From the NCBI GenBank assembly GCA_020055645.1, contig CM034546.1:99572001-99636000 (forward strand): a stretch of DNA of 64,000 nt. The letters are read 5' to 3'. The notes below the pieces were generated by a model, which saw only the letters and a program-made list of their open reading frames with translations, ran no database searches and had not been told where the DNA came from. Source of the DNA: Tomocerus qinae. Lineage: Eukaryota; Arthropoda; Collembola; Entomobryomorpha; Tomoceridae. A program made the translations under genes and the position numbers. Below, piece by piece: positions 1-12,800 of this stretch. Position 1 is the stretch's first letter. Each line of letters opens with the position of its first letter.

Positions 1-1821
1 AGATCACATTGATCGAATTTTTTCTGCTTTTCTTTCATGATGACCATTATCAATAAAAAATGTACATAATGGAACAAGCTTTATTAATTCCAAGTAATGG
101 CAAAATGGATTCAAAGCGACGGGAGAGTCGAGTTATAATGTCTCAGCAAATAAATGTGAACCTAGTTTGTAATGCTACTACGCAGTTATTTTATAGAAAA
201 TAGATAAACTCAGTCATTAATAATGTATCGTATCACTAATACAAGACATAAACATATTTGTGTCGTTATTAATCATTAATAAGTTCCGTTGTATTGTAGA
301 TGCAGACATATAAATGTAAACACATAAGTTATTTTGATCTATAGCAGAGATTGCATTGCTTTTACTCACAGTTTTACTAGTTTTACTACGCATGTGATAC
401 AATTTACATTTTTTCTTTCTAATGTGAATGACTGGCATTTTCAATGAGCATGCAAGCATGACCTGATATGATAGATACTAAATAAATACCACTAATTTGA
501 TTTCCATTGATTTCATGATTATGTCGCCTTCAATCGGAAGTTTTTCTTCTCGTGATCCATATTTCATAAGATAATGTGCCTCTTATCGCTTTTGTACTAA
601 ATTATTTCCAAGATGGTTAAATAGATTATTATAATGTGTTCCAACTAATAAAAATCATTACTACCAGAATTTTAATTTGAATTATTATTGATAGATAGTA
701 CTACGGTTCTCCATGTAAAATTGTTTTGAAAGAAATATTAAAGCTTGTCCCCTGCTCAGTAAAAGTTTCGATTAGAGTAGTTTTAATAACACAGGCAAAG
801 TAAAAGATTACGAAAAGGGAAGAAATAGATTGATTTTTTATCTGAAATGAGAATAGGCATTTAGTTCAATGTCTTTTATACATTCGGTTTCATTCAATTC
901 TTTAAACCATAATCTAATGAGGAAGAGAATGTATCAAATCTGACAAAATTGTTAAAGCTATCAACAAATCAGGACAATGTTAATCGTTCTCGATGAATGC
1001 TTCCTCAAACTTTAGTAAAATTTAAGCGTTAGGTACGACTTAAGGAAATCTGGTGTAAAATGACATAAGAATTAAGAATAGGAAGGTAAATCATTGAATT
1101 GGTTAAGAAAATGATAATCTGGTATTAAAAAGCAGTTTAATGTAGTTTAAGGAGAGATATGATGGCTATAAAAGTTGAGGTAGAGTCTATAAATAATTTG
1201 AAACTACTGTTTATGAATAAACGGATATCATATCATATTCTAAATGTCAAATGTCAATTGTAAGTTATAAATATACATCAAATCTTGCACACGAATCCAT
1301 TTTAGCCAACGTTTTCCTAAATCTCAAGTTGTTTGTTGCGTATGGACAGAGACATCCCCTGATAAAGAAATGATAGGAAGACAAATATATAACGTAATAA
1401 CCTTAATGTACAGGACTCCTCCGCATCAAACTGCTTTCTACTGGATACATTTATCACAGATTCAAGTAATTACACAAGGGAATCAAATGATGCATTTTTA
1501 TCTGGTTACAGTTCAATTTATTTCTGTACTCCTATCATTCTACAAGTTTTTATTGCATTTCTTTTGAACTAATATTTTTTAGTTTCATGTAGAATATAGT
1601 AATTGAATGAGACAAGGAACTCGTAAACATCATTAATTTTTGTTTCTTCCACTGCGATTAATAAACGTGACTTTTATTTATGCTATCTGTACGGGGGTTA
1701 TAAAAATACGTATTAAACTGTACATAAATTAAATGATTGAGTATAATAATAAAGAGATTAACTGGAGCAATTGAAGAGGTATATTTGGTAGATTTAAGTA
1801 TGTACAATCTTTAAAGTTGCT
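1..1821. other. Intergenic, no gene seen
   Basis: AT-rich sequence with only short, low-complexity open frames and no coherent splice structure or recognisable protein. I see no RNA gene or repeat array here. Confidence 0.5.
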
Positions 1822-2378
1822 TTATCTTGCAATAGTCTTGTGGAATAGGCTCCGAGAGCAGAATTCGCTTTGGTGTAAGATCTGTTCAGAAAAATAGCCA
1901 AAATAATGTGAATAAATTACCATCAACGTTTTAATCCATTTGAATGTGATTGGGGGATTATTTTCTGAAATTAGTTTTAGCAAACCTTTATTTTTCTCCC
2001 TATTACAGAGAAATTCGCAAATGTTATTATGCCTGTTCCCCAAATTGTCGCAAATGATAGGAAAAAGTATTTTATTGCAAGCAGGACAGCCTGGCGGTTG
2101 TGTAGATAGCTCTTGCATAATATCTTGCTTTACCATCATCTTCTCCTATAAATTGATGCGAAATTATTCTATCCTTCGTTTAAAGAATATAAAAATTTTG
2201 TACTTAAATATCAGAATTGTTATAATTACACACTACCTACCTGCTCTGTTATTCCGTCGTTTTGATCAATATCCCAATCTATATCGCCAGCCAAAATGGG
2301 AGCGATTACGTAGCCACGTATCACCCCAAGACACAGGGACAATACGATTAATTCGATTAATTTCCTTAGATAACGCAT
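1822..2378 (-). CDS. Secreted Kazal-like protease inhibitor, two exons, sixth Cys missing
   Basis: Exon 1 (2378-2241, 46 codons) starts at an ATG, encodes a signal peptide (MRYLRKLIELIVLSLCLG) and ends at donor GTAGGT. Exon 2 starts at 2145 after acceptor TTATAG, in phase 0. It carries a Kazal-type Cys pattern: C-x2-C-x8-C-x10-C-x3-C, with an ICDNLGNRHNNIC core like the classical VCGTDG..NEC. The residue two after the second Cys, the usual P1 reactive site, is Lys, which would suit trypsin-like targets (family knowledge). Where the sixth Cys should fall, 18 residues after the fifth, the frame has Pro. The open frame then runs to a stop at 1822; an extra intron (donor near 1922, acceptor near 1880) is possible, so the C-terminus is uncertain. 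Two exons unspliced further give about 153 aa. Extracellular role inferred. Confidence 0.55.
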
Positions 2379-4017
2379 TTTTAATATTGATAGTTTAACA
2401 CTTCTTGTGTAGTAATGCCCACACAAAATATACCACAGACACAAATCTAGATTAGCGGTTAATTTTGCTAAGGTTTTATATATACGTGTTGCATAGACAG
2501 CATTTAATAATGATTACAATGCTTTTGTGTCTATTATTGCAAAATTTCTCAAAATTCCAGGTCAATAGTGTTAGTCAATAATCAGTAGCATAATTAGGTT
2601 TGACTATCATATGACGTTTTTGATTTCGTAGTACGACTAGAATTTACAACTTTTTGTTATTATGTATCTTTTGCCACATGAAACTAATTTGTACTTAACC
2701 TAGGAAAATTATAGCGAATTGTGTAGGTAAATATCACTGGGTTGCAGCTGTTCATTATGGTATAATTATGCTAAAATTTGGAATGCACTGTCAGATGTGT
2801 TCCATTCTGTCATAAATTGGAAAGGTTAATTTGTTAATGAATAAACAATGAATAATTATGTACTTAGAGCCAAGTTTTGCCAACTGTAATACATTAAACA
2901 CATTTTGACATATTGATATACGCATCTTAATTGTGCCAAAACAAATGATATTATTGACAAGCTTTAACCTGGAGAAAATCAAAACTACGGAGTGAATCTT
3001 TGGTACTGGTACGGCCACAAAAACCAACTGGAAATAAGGAAGCAATCTTTACCCGGTTGTTAAAAGAGATAGATAGACTGCATCGATTAGTCTAACTATA
3101 CAAAGTGTAGATAAATGCATTGGTCAAAGGGTTTCCAATATACCTCTAGGAAGGACACAAACTGTTACCGCTGATGTAGGCTTAAACTAGGGTCTCTATC
3201 TTTAACAATATTATATGACCATATATACAACCCGACAACCTGTTTAATTAAACACGGTTTTATACCAAATGACAAGATTTTGTTAGATGGCAGATGAGAA
3301 TAACTTGTATTTATCAGTACTAGTGAAATTCACATTTACATTACAAATGATTTAAAATCATTAATCATCAGTAACATTGCCACATGTATGTACAAGCTAG
3401 GAAATTGGTTATAGCTTAGATATTTGCAGATGACGATATGAAATCAAATATGACTCAATAAGACTATAATGAATTTGTTATTTGTACATATTAAACAGTA
3501 AAACCTGAATGAAATCTATTTATAACTCGGCAAAGTTTTTCTAAATTCAATTAAACATGGTTTGGCTACAGTTTGATGTATTTGAAAATTCTGGATCTAG
3601 AAACACATGCATGAAAATGATTATGATGTTATCGAATACCTTTGCCTGTATCAGTTACATCAAAAATTGTCTGCAAAGCAATTCAATTCACATAGTACTA
3701 AAATGTATTAAATCTTGCAGATGAAAATTGTTAAACCATAACTGAATAGCGGGCTGGCTTGAAACCTTTCTGCTGATTTTGACAGACAGACACTTGTTAG
3801 ATCGCTATACACCTGTCATTATTCATACACACTTTTTAGCAGCCATTACATTGCCTTAAACAGTACAGAACGTGTAGCAAACAATATTGTACAAATTATT
3901 ATACTCGCATCAAAGCTCAAATAAGTGATCTGACTATACAAAGAACTTCATTTAGTTATTCGACTGTACTGAATTTAAATTGCAAATAAATCTGCAATTT
4001 TAAGCACATCGTAAGAA
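2379..4017. other. Intergenic, no gene seen
   Basis: AT-rich stretch between the divergently placed Kazal-like gene and the first small paralogue. No supported gene, array or RNA gene found. Confidence 0.45.
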
Positions 4018-4556
4018 ATGTCTTTAACAACTCTATGGTAAGTCCTTTTATTTTGTATAATAATACCATTCTCATGAAAGAGTGTATCGGTAGGTACAAA
4101 CACTGTATGTACGCAAGGAGTAATGGATTTTAAAGGTTACAAAGAATCGGCGAAATATAATTTTCCTTCTTATCCTATGACAAATAATAAATTGGGACAA
4201 TTGCAAAAATGTGTTTTCTATATTTCAGTGTAATCGGCAACCCTCCTCACACAAATTGGATCGTGGAAATCAATGGTTTGCTTTATTCACAGAAATCGGC
4301 ATTTAAGGCGAAGTTTACAGAGTTTATGGAAGCAGAGGGCGGATTACACATCTCTCTGTTACACACTCCATCCCCTTTACAAAATTCAGCTGATACGAAA
4401 AGACCTCCTATGCCACAAATCACACAATACCTTAAAACACTTGCAGAAATGGGATACAAAGTCGTGTCTTCCAGTTCTCTTGCTACTGCCAATATTTCAG
4501 GCGGAAGTACGGGACATAATTTTACTTACATCTGGACACTTTCGTCTCAATGAATA
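4018..4556 (+). CDS. Small uncharacterised protein, copy 1 of a three-gene tandem family
   Basis: Two exons: 4018-4037 (ATG, six codons plus two bases, donor GTAAGT) and 4229-4556 after acceptor TATTTCAG. The joined protein is about 114 aa, starting MSLTTLC. It shares with copies 2 (9456-9889) and 3 (14371-14817) the same phase-2 intron after a tiny first exon, a similar length and a common C-terminal pattern: a hydrophobic helix, G-(Y/F)-(K/R)-(V/I), then a Ser/Gly-rich stretch ending in WTL. Copy 1 has lost most Cys. There is no signal peptide or membrane segment. An AATAAA-like signal lies about 80 bp downstream. I do not recognise the family; the end of the protein faintly resembles GTP cyclohydrolase feedback regulatory protein (GFRP), which I treat only as a lead. 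Confidence 0.7.
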
Positions 4557-6993
4557 GACATACTTAAACTACAATGCAATGCAACTCAAGTACCATTCTT
4601 CCTCAATATGCTTAAGTTATGGAATTATTTATTGAAATAATAAACTCACTCATTTTAAATGCATTAGCCCCATTTCATTATTGAATTCATACAGTAGTTT
4701 TGCTTGACGAATTTAAATCTCTAAATTGTGCTAGAAATTAGGAAAAATTGGTGAATATCATTCATAAGACAAATATTACATGAAATGTTGCTTTGTTGAT
4801 TAAACTGTAAATTGCTTTGACTTCATTTAAATAGAATGTGATTTTTTTTGAATAGCTAACAGATGTGTGCGTGCAGAGCGGACTGTATAATATGCAAACG
4901 AATTGCTATGTATTTCACATTAACACTTGTGACAGCCAGTATGTGACTTCTCAGTCGACAGATTGTGGTTGAGTGACTTTAGAAATATTAGACATTCCAT
5001 CTGTTAATAAGCTAAAAGTTGTGTATAAAGACTTTGTTTTTGTACTGAACATGAAAACAATCATCTTCTCTTGCAAGGCAACAACAGAGAATCCCGCTAG
5101 TTTGGAGAGAAGGAAGCTTTTTGCACTCTACTGACTCCTTGGACTGTGCAACTCAAAATTGGTGACTATACTAAAAATGCTGCAAAAGAGAACTCTCATA
5201 TCCATCGCCAAGACAGAGGATTGGTGCAATGCAACTAACAAGAGACACAAGGAAAAGTTGCCTTCGCTTGCTTTACATCTCTCTCTCTCTCTCTCTCCAT
5301 CCTGCAAACAACTCTTCTATGCACACACTTCATTCTACCAAGTTCCACTATTCACATAATTCAATACTCCATTATTCTACTAGTTAGATATGGAAATAGA
5401 AAATTCAAACCGACTCTCTTTATGTGTCTGTCACAATTATAGTCAATACATTTTGCATGAATAGAATAGCATTTGCATACTGATAATAGAGGAATATTGC
5501 AGTCTATCTATAATAGGTACTCATAAAACTATCATTCCTATACTAAATCCTATACTGGTATACATAAAATGGCACACAATGAACCTACTTAATGTTAGTT
5601 TCCAAACAAAATGCTTGAGCCAATAAACGTCTGTCCGAATCGCTTTTCCACAAATACCAACAGAGTAATCTACTCTGCTGAATTGAATTGAAACTAAACT
5701 GAACTACCCAATATACATTTTATTTATGTTCCAGCAACCTACAAATGAGCGTTGCATTTGCAATTTGCATCACAGTTAATGCAACTTAATTAGCAATGCT
5801 TTATGCAATATTTTCTTTTCATACCCATTGCATATGATACTCACCTTATGTTATGCATTCAATTTTCTATGCTACATGCTATGTTCCCCATTGTGTCGTT
5901 TTCCAGAATTATGCTTAATGATGTATTTACTCGACAAATGAATATAGCCGAATTTAAGTTGAACTCTTGACCTATTACTTTTTATTTTCAAGTATTGGGC
6001 ATGCTGGAGAGCAGAAGTTGAAATATTCGACTTTTTATATGCATGTTAATGTAAAGAATGTCAGTTTGCCAGTTTGTACAATGTACAGTAAATGATAATC
6101 TATAGACATGTACATGTAATATGTACTTTTGTAATTAGCATGCTGCAAATATGTAAAATCTTTAGTTTTCATACCTGGATATCTTAAGCTATATTATGAA
6201 ATGAATATTATCTAATCGTAAAACTTGACAGTATAATGTGTGGGACTCAAGTAAAATTATTCTATTGCTTGAAAGATTATTTTATTTCATGTTGTGTATT
6301 AATGTTAATATATTAATTTTAGAGACGATAGCTAATTTACATCAGATATTAGCTGCGAACTGAGGAAACGAATACCAAAACACTAAAAGAAGAAGAACTG
6401 AACAAAGTTTTACTACACAATAATTCAATACCTAATACACTCTGTAAACAATATCCGAAAAGAAAGCAACTAGTGGGTTTTAGTCTATCGTTTCCTTTTT
6501 TGAAATTTTTGAAGTTTTGAACCGAGGACCTTAGTTAATGAAATTAAATAGTTGACTAATCGGTAGGTAGAAAATAGTTATTTAGTAAAAATGAGCAAGA
6601 TTCCCCGTTTAACAAAGAATTTGGAGGGAAAGAACGGTTAGCTTTATTATAATCTTTGTGACACAAGTATATATATTTGTCTTTGAGTTTGTGTGGCCTA
6701 CAGTAGCTTTACAGATATTTATATTTATGATTGAGTATATGTTTGTAAATTGTCAAAAAGTAGTACAATAAATAACATTACATTATTCTTTTGGTTTCAG
6801 ATTACTGTTCTCTCAAGACCATTCAGGAGGAGGTTCTTTCCCTTTGTTCTTTAACCATTTATCATTGATTTTTGCAATAATTTTTCACGAATTGCATCTG
6901 TAAATGTACATCTGCAGATCTATTTTCATAATGGTTATTATAAAGTTGTTCATGTTGACACAAAATTGAAACATTTGATAATTAAACGACATA
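4557..6993. other. Intergenic, short CT microsatellite only
   Basis: AT-rich spacer. It contains a short (CT)n run near 5278-5297. Nothing else that I can support as a gene or element. Confidence 0.45.
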
Positions 6994-8400
6994 ATGGTTG
7001 AATCGAAATCTTTTCAGAGGGAAATCGTTGAAGAATCCACAAATGAAAACACAACGACAGCTATGAATATATCAGTTAGATTGCCCACTTCCAGCTGGGA
7101 AGATTCATGTATAGAAAGTCCCAGTGTCTTTAACAAAGCCTTCTTTGTAGAAAAGTCATTTCGTAGTGAGAACAATAATTCGCCACCGTCAAACGGTTCC
7201 AAACAAGAAAATGGGATATACCAGTCGACCCCCAATCCTACTTCTAATTCAAACGGTACATTCGTCAGTTGCAATGGTACCGCTGATTTCTGCAACCTAG
7301 TCGATGGTGATTGTTCTAGTAATACTTCTTTGAACTGGAGCTTCAATAACTCAACAAGAGAAGAACTCTTAGTCCCTCCAGCTAGACAGGTTTACAATAT
7401 GGCCATAGATGTATTTTTATTTCAATCTATGTTAAATTCTATTTGCTTCTTCTATTGTATTTTCCCCAGTCTCTTTCTCCAGACAACCGTCAAGTCGAGA
7501 ACGAAAGAAAAGAGGATAATGTTGAAAACTGGCAAGCAAGATTATTGGCAGAAGAAACGGAAACATATCTAGCACTCGCCTTCACACATGGGGATAGATT
7601 ATGTAAAGAAGAAATAAGCGTGTCTGATATCTCGGGGTTCTGTCTGGGCTTGGAGATTGAAGAAATTGAAAACTTGATCCACAAGTTACAAAATGGAACC
7701 ATCTTTAATTATATCAAGGTGTGCTACATTATCCTAAAATTTAGTTCCTTTTAGTAATACTAGAATTATCAAATAGCTTAAGATGTATTAAACAACTATA
7801 TTATTATTCTAGGCCCTGGAATACGAACTGAAATTCAATGATTTCCTTGGAATGGTGAAAGATGCATTAAAAGCATCTCCCAATCACGAGAAGGTGGAAG
7901 TTTTGATCAAGAATTTGGAATCAAAGCTTCAAAGACTAAAGATTTGTGAAAAAGATTGGAGAAACGTTGAGAATATATTATCCCATCTGGATTGGCTAAA
8001 ATATTTGGAGCGACAGGAAAGGTAAATAATTATTTTATGTGGGTGGATGAAGCCTAAATCGTATTATAGAATTATTACCAAGTCTATCATTAACTCTAAA
8101 CCTAATGTTTTATTTACATTTAGTGAAACCCTCAAACCTCCATTTTCAAAATCTGCAGATGTTTATTCTACAGCTTATTCAGTACAAGAAATGAAAGTGA
8201 AACTGAAAGCAAGAAGCAATTGTGTTCATGTTTTAAAAAAAGCACAAGAAAGATTTGCCAACTTAGGAGTAACTTTGTGTAATGATATCCAAATGGCCAT
8301 AACTGGTGTCATTGAACGTTACTCACTATTGTCAAATGCCTTGGACTCTCTCCAGGGAAAGCTTTCAGAAGAAAAGAAAAAATTAGGAAAGAAACTGTAG
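6994..8400 (+). CDS. Unrecognised coiled-coil protein, four exons, about 376 aa
   Basis: Exons 6994-7389, 7470-7718, 7813-8021 and 8124-8400 join in consistent phase (0, 0, 2) with good GT-AG sites and give about 376 aa ending at TAG 8398-8400. Residues 1-132 are Ser/Asn/Thr-rich and probably disordered, with scattered Cys; residues 133-376 are helical, charged and coiled-coil-like, with a Leu-rich C-terminus ending in a Lys run. No signal peptide, no membrane segment and no catalytic motif is visible. The composition suits a cytosolic scaffold or a kinetochore/centrosome-type protein, but I do not recognise it and assign no function. It sits between copies 1 and 2 of the small-gene family, on the same strand, with no sign of functional linkage. 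Confidence 0.75.
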
Positions 8401-9455
8401 CTCCTGGTTCAAAAACATGTACTTAATATTTAGTCTCGTACTATTCTATTTATGAATAGTGATTTAGGATCCGTAAGTAACAAATGGTCCGTTTATGATA
8501 TCAATCTGTCTATTTTTGAATACAATTTGTAACTATCATGGCTTATAAATATTAAACTCGGCTCTATTTATGCAATATTCAATGATCTCAAGTGGTAAGC
8601 ATTTGTAAGTCTAATTAGTACAAGGTACGATATACGATAGTGTACTAATAAAAGTGATGCGATAATGTGTAATTAGCAGTAGCAATTAATGTAGTTATTA
8701 AGGAAAGGTGTAAATTTTCATTTTAAACTCGATTTTTAGTTCACTTGTGTGGATTAGAAAATTAATTTTTACAAGATGATTTTGCGTGTATCTAACTTTG
8801 TATTTCAATTCAAGAAAATATACACGAGAAGTCCATGCAGTTTTTAAATAAAGACAAAAATATTTTAATGATGGATATTTGTAAAATCTCAGGACGAGGT
8901 AATAAAATGGAATATCATGCACAGAATGCATTAAGTCATGTAAATAGAAAAAATGAATAAATGGAACATTTTTCACTGATGTGGATGTTGTGGATTCGTT
9001 TTTGCGGTTGTGAACCTAGAAATAGATTATTGACTTATGGAAAACACGAACACATTGTATAATTTGTGCACGTAGTAAGTATGGAGTGGACTAACTATAG
9101 AGACATCAAAAATGCATGAGTAGTCACAGATGGAGATATGTATATTTCATGAAAATCAATTTGCCTAATGTTGTAGAGCTCCGGTTTATGTCTGTTTGCT
9201 CGGATCGAATTGCTTTCTTGTTCTTAGGTGGACAAACAAGTCATAGTCGGAGTTTTCCCGTTCTTCAACCTTGTGTTCCTTCCCGGGTTTTATTGACAGA
9301 ATAGTACGCGTACGGTTTGAACATTACTCTAGTATTCTTGTAATATTACTCTACAAGTTAATTCTTGCATAATTAATATAATTAAACCCTTTAACAAAGG
9401 TGAATTGTCATTTGAATTAGAACCGACTGCTATTTTCACAAGAAAAGGATCTTGC
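8401..9455. other. Intergenic, no gene seen
   Basis: AT-rich spacer including the 3' flank of the coiled-coil gene. No coherent coding signal on either strand. Confidence 0.45.
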
Positions 9456-9889
9456 CATGACTGTCTGCACTTTGATGTAGGTCGACTGATTTCTATTCCA
9501 AATTTTACTACATTTAGAAATTGGGAATTTATTTAATTGTATTTATTTGTAGGTTGACATATGAAGTGTACGAAGGGAGTCTGGGGACTTACGGACCTTT
9601 GCCACTTTTGTCATGGACTATTTACATTAGTGGACTGAGTGTAGAGCAGCAGCGATGTATTCGCAAGTTTTTCCCAGAGCTACAAGAAAGCGGAGGGGGA
9701 CTGACAATTTCGAAAAGTGATAAGCAGGGCACGGGCATTCTTAATTTAGTTAGTACAATGAGCACTGCAACAATGTTCCTTGGATGGTTAGATAGTGAAG
9801 GATTCCGTATTGCCGGAGCTACTGTCGACAGCTCTGTCTATAGCGGTGGAGTAACCAAAAACTGCGTATGGACATTACAGGCTCCGTAA
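9456..9889 (+). CDS. Small uncharacterised protein, copy 2 of the three-gene family
   Basis: Exon 1 is 9456-9475 (ATG, six codons plus two bases, donor GTAGGT), exactly the length of exon 1 in copy 1. Exon 2 is 9553-9889 after acceptor TTTGTAG. The protein is about 118 aa, starting MTVCTLM. The central ISGLS motif matches ISINGLS in copy 3 and EINGL in copy 1. The C-terminal helix, GFRI and VWTL ending match both relatives. Copies 2 and 3 are closest to each other (shared Y/D-x-E near the exon 2 start, TVD/SVD-S-x-SG near the end). Probably cytosolic: no signal peptide. Function unknown. Confidence 0.75.
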
Positions 9890-12800
9890 ACATAATCTAC
9901 TACTACATTTAAAAACTTGCAATGTATGTATTAAATAGCTCTTTAGCATTGCACTTTTAATCTGCTTACTCTTATTTTTGTATTCTTTTAGTTTAGGTTT
10001 AAATTATTTTATTTTCAAATATTTTGGCAATTTTATGCTTAGAAAAATAGAAAAAGATTTATTACTTAATGCATAATATGTAAATGTGTGGCTACTACTT
10101 AGGTGTAACTTTAACAAATAATTGTGTCAAATCATGTGAAATGTTCAGATTTCTATTCATAATAGGTTATTGCAATAACATACTCTTACGCTGTGCATGG
10201 AATGAAATGTGTTCACCTTTTGTCCTTTGCCAAATACCCACTTTATATTTCTAACATGGCATTGAATGCCTGATTACAAAAAGATTTATGTCAAACATGA
10301 GAAAGTTTAGGTTTCTGAGTCAATCTTGATGGTTCACTTTATTAGGATTACATCAAGAAGTAAATAGCTTTGGTATAAGATATAGTACTTGGAAATTGTT
10401 AAAGGATTTTATGGAAACAGTTAAGTCTATTTAAAGTACCTGTCAAAGTGTGTTCTACATGAAAATACTGAGTCTTACATGATTCGAATTGTACATCTAT
10501 TCATTCTGTAAATGTCAAATTTGCCTATATCTTCTGTTTCCAATTATATCATTTTTTTCTATTCAAATAAATGTGTATTGTGTAAAATACTTGTAGCGAA
10601 TTTTGCAAGGATCATGTTAAAATGATTTTGAAACTACAACCAGGAGATTCATGTACTGCTTTCTTGCAGAAAAGCCTGGATTGTTGTTATCTCATACTTA
10701 ACAGCTTCAGCAAAAATGATTAACTGAAATGAGTATACTATAAGTACTAAGTATTTTCAATTCAATGTAATATCTAATGTGTAAGTGTAAGCGAAGACGA
10801 TATGTATTAACATAGTTTTGTTGTAATTATATTATACGCATCACACTCATAATATACTCACAAACTCACTTTATTATATTCAATCATAACGACACCTAAT
10901 CAATTGATGTAAAATCAAAATAAAAGTATACTTAGATATACAGATATAAAAATACGATGAGTGCCTTAAAAATATCTTTATAATTAATTATCCATATAAT
11001 TAGACAATACTATTTCATTGGGACTATGTCTGAATCACTTTAGCAATTACTGAAAATACCATTGCAGTGTCCATTTTGAATTTAGAGAATATCGGTAACT
11101 GCTAATTTGTGCGTGAGGACTTTTATGGAGTTAATTGATTGAGTGAAAATCTGAAATAAGTTCTAAATAAATTATGCTGCAAATATTAAAAATGATTTGA
11201 AAAGCACAAAGCTATTTTAGATTGAGATTGAAGGATGTAAAAGATCGTGAGAATAAATCGTTGTAGGGACCAAACTCATTTTCTTTTGTATTTTACGCAT
11301 TTGAAAAATCCTAGCAACAAAGTATCAGTTTAATACAGACTAAAAAATAGCAGAAGTAAAGATAGGTTTCATTTCACACTGTTAGGACGTATTTTTATGT
11401 GGCATATGCTAGTAAAAATGTTTTATCTACATAACCTTTGCATTTAGTTGGTAAACAACCGTAGAGGCATGTAAATTGATAAAGGTAGCCAAATAGTCAT
11501 CGATTGATGGATGTAGGAGTAGAGATAGAAAATTGGGAGAGTATGGCTTGGCAATAGATACTGCGATAGCTAGCAATTTGTGGTAAGGTGTGGGAGAGGA
11601 GATTGTAGATGGCTTGCGTGGCTATCGCGGTATGCCATCCACATTCCTTGCACGGTTTTTAATGGGAGGATTCTAAGGCAAACGATGTAAGCGGTTACAG
11701 GATAATCGGCTACTGTACTCAGACTAAAGGTTCTTTCCATAGTTCCCACGTATACTTTATAGACATAGAAGGCCTGTAACAGAGTAACCAACTACGTTAC
11801 TTTACGTGCTATACAGCACACACACACTCACCTTTCTTCAACACACCTATCTCACTAACACTGTTTAACCTCACTTTTAACTATTTCAAACTCCAACTCG
11901 GACAAAATTGGTATAAAATCCTAACCCTATATATCATCTGATAGTGTCTCTGTTCATATAAAAACATAAATTATGCATGTCTAATATTTTAAAGCTAAAA
12001 TTTCAGAGATAAATTGCTTCGTTCCCTACAAAGCAGTAATTTATAATCTGATGATGTAAATTAAATTATTTTGTCTCTACATGAATAAAATGCAAAATAT
12101 ACTAAAAAATCTTGACATTTCTTTCGTAAACGAGTTATTTGAAAAGTTTACAAGATTTTATAACTTTTATAGATACGGGAGTTAAAATTCTGCTATTAGC
12201 TATAAAAACAGTCAATTCGGGATTATGTATATGGGAGTTAATCCCTATAGGCTATCTCTCTGCGAAAGATAGTAATGGATGCACTCGGTTGTGCTAGTAG
12301 AAAGATAGAAAGGTGGTAGTAGGTAGGTAATAAAAATATGTGAAGGTAGGTCTGATCATTGACGGGTAATAGTAGAAGCGTGTATGTGATTGAGAAGAAG
12401 GAAGCTCGGAACATCGGAAGGGCCTTTCAATAGCTTAAATAAAGGCATCGAAATGTACGTGGACTGATTTCTCCATGCGGACGAAGGACGAGTTCAGAGC
12501 TTCCTCTTGGGATATCGATATGCACAAAATATATCGATAAATCCTCCAGCGCGGTCAAACTCTATAATGTCCTTATTGAACTTCCTTGGCTTCCCATCCT
12601 ACCTCCACAAAAGAATATTTAATGCACTGTTAAAGCATTCATTCTCTACCTTTCCTCTAAATACTATCTAAATAATGGAAATGCAACTAGTGAAAACTTT
12701 TCATGGCTCTTGGCTCCAGTTGGAGACAAAGCTCCATTGTACAAAACTAATCTTCTTGTGACTCTGATCCTCTATGTATTTTGATCCTCCCTGAAGCAAT

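Noticed and set aside
5278-5297. Possible CT-rich promoter element
   Set aside because: A simple (CT)n microsatellite with no gene start near it.
11570-11791. 73-codon minus-strand open frame
   Set aside because: No recognisable protein, no partner exons, and not maintained beyond the frame.
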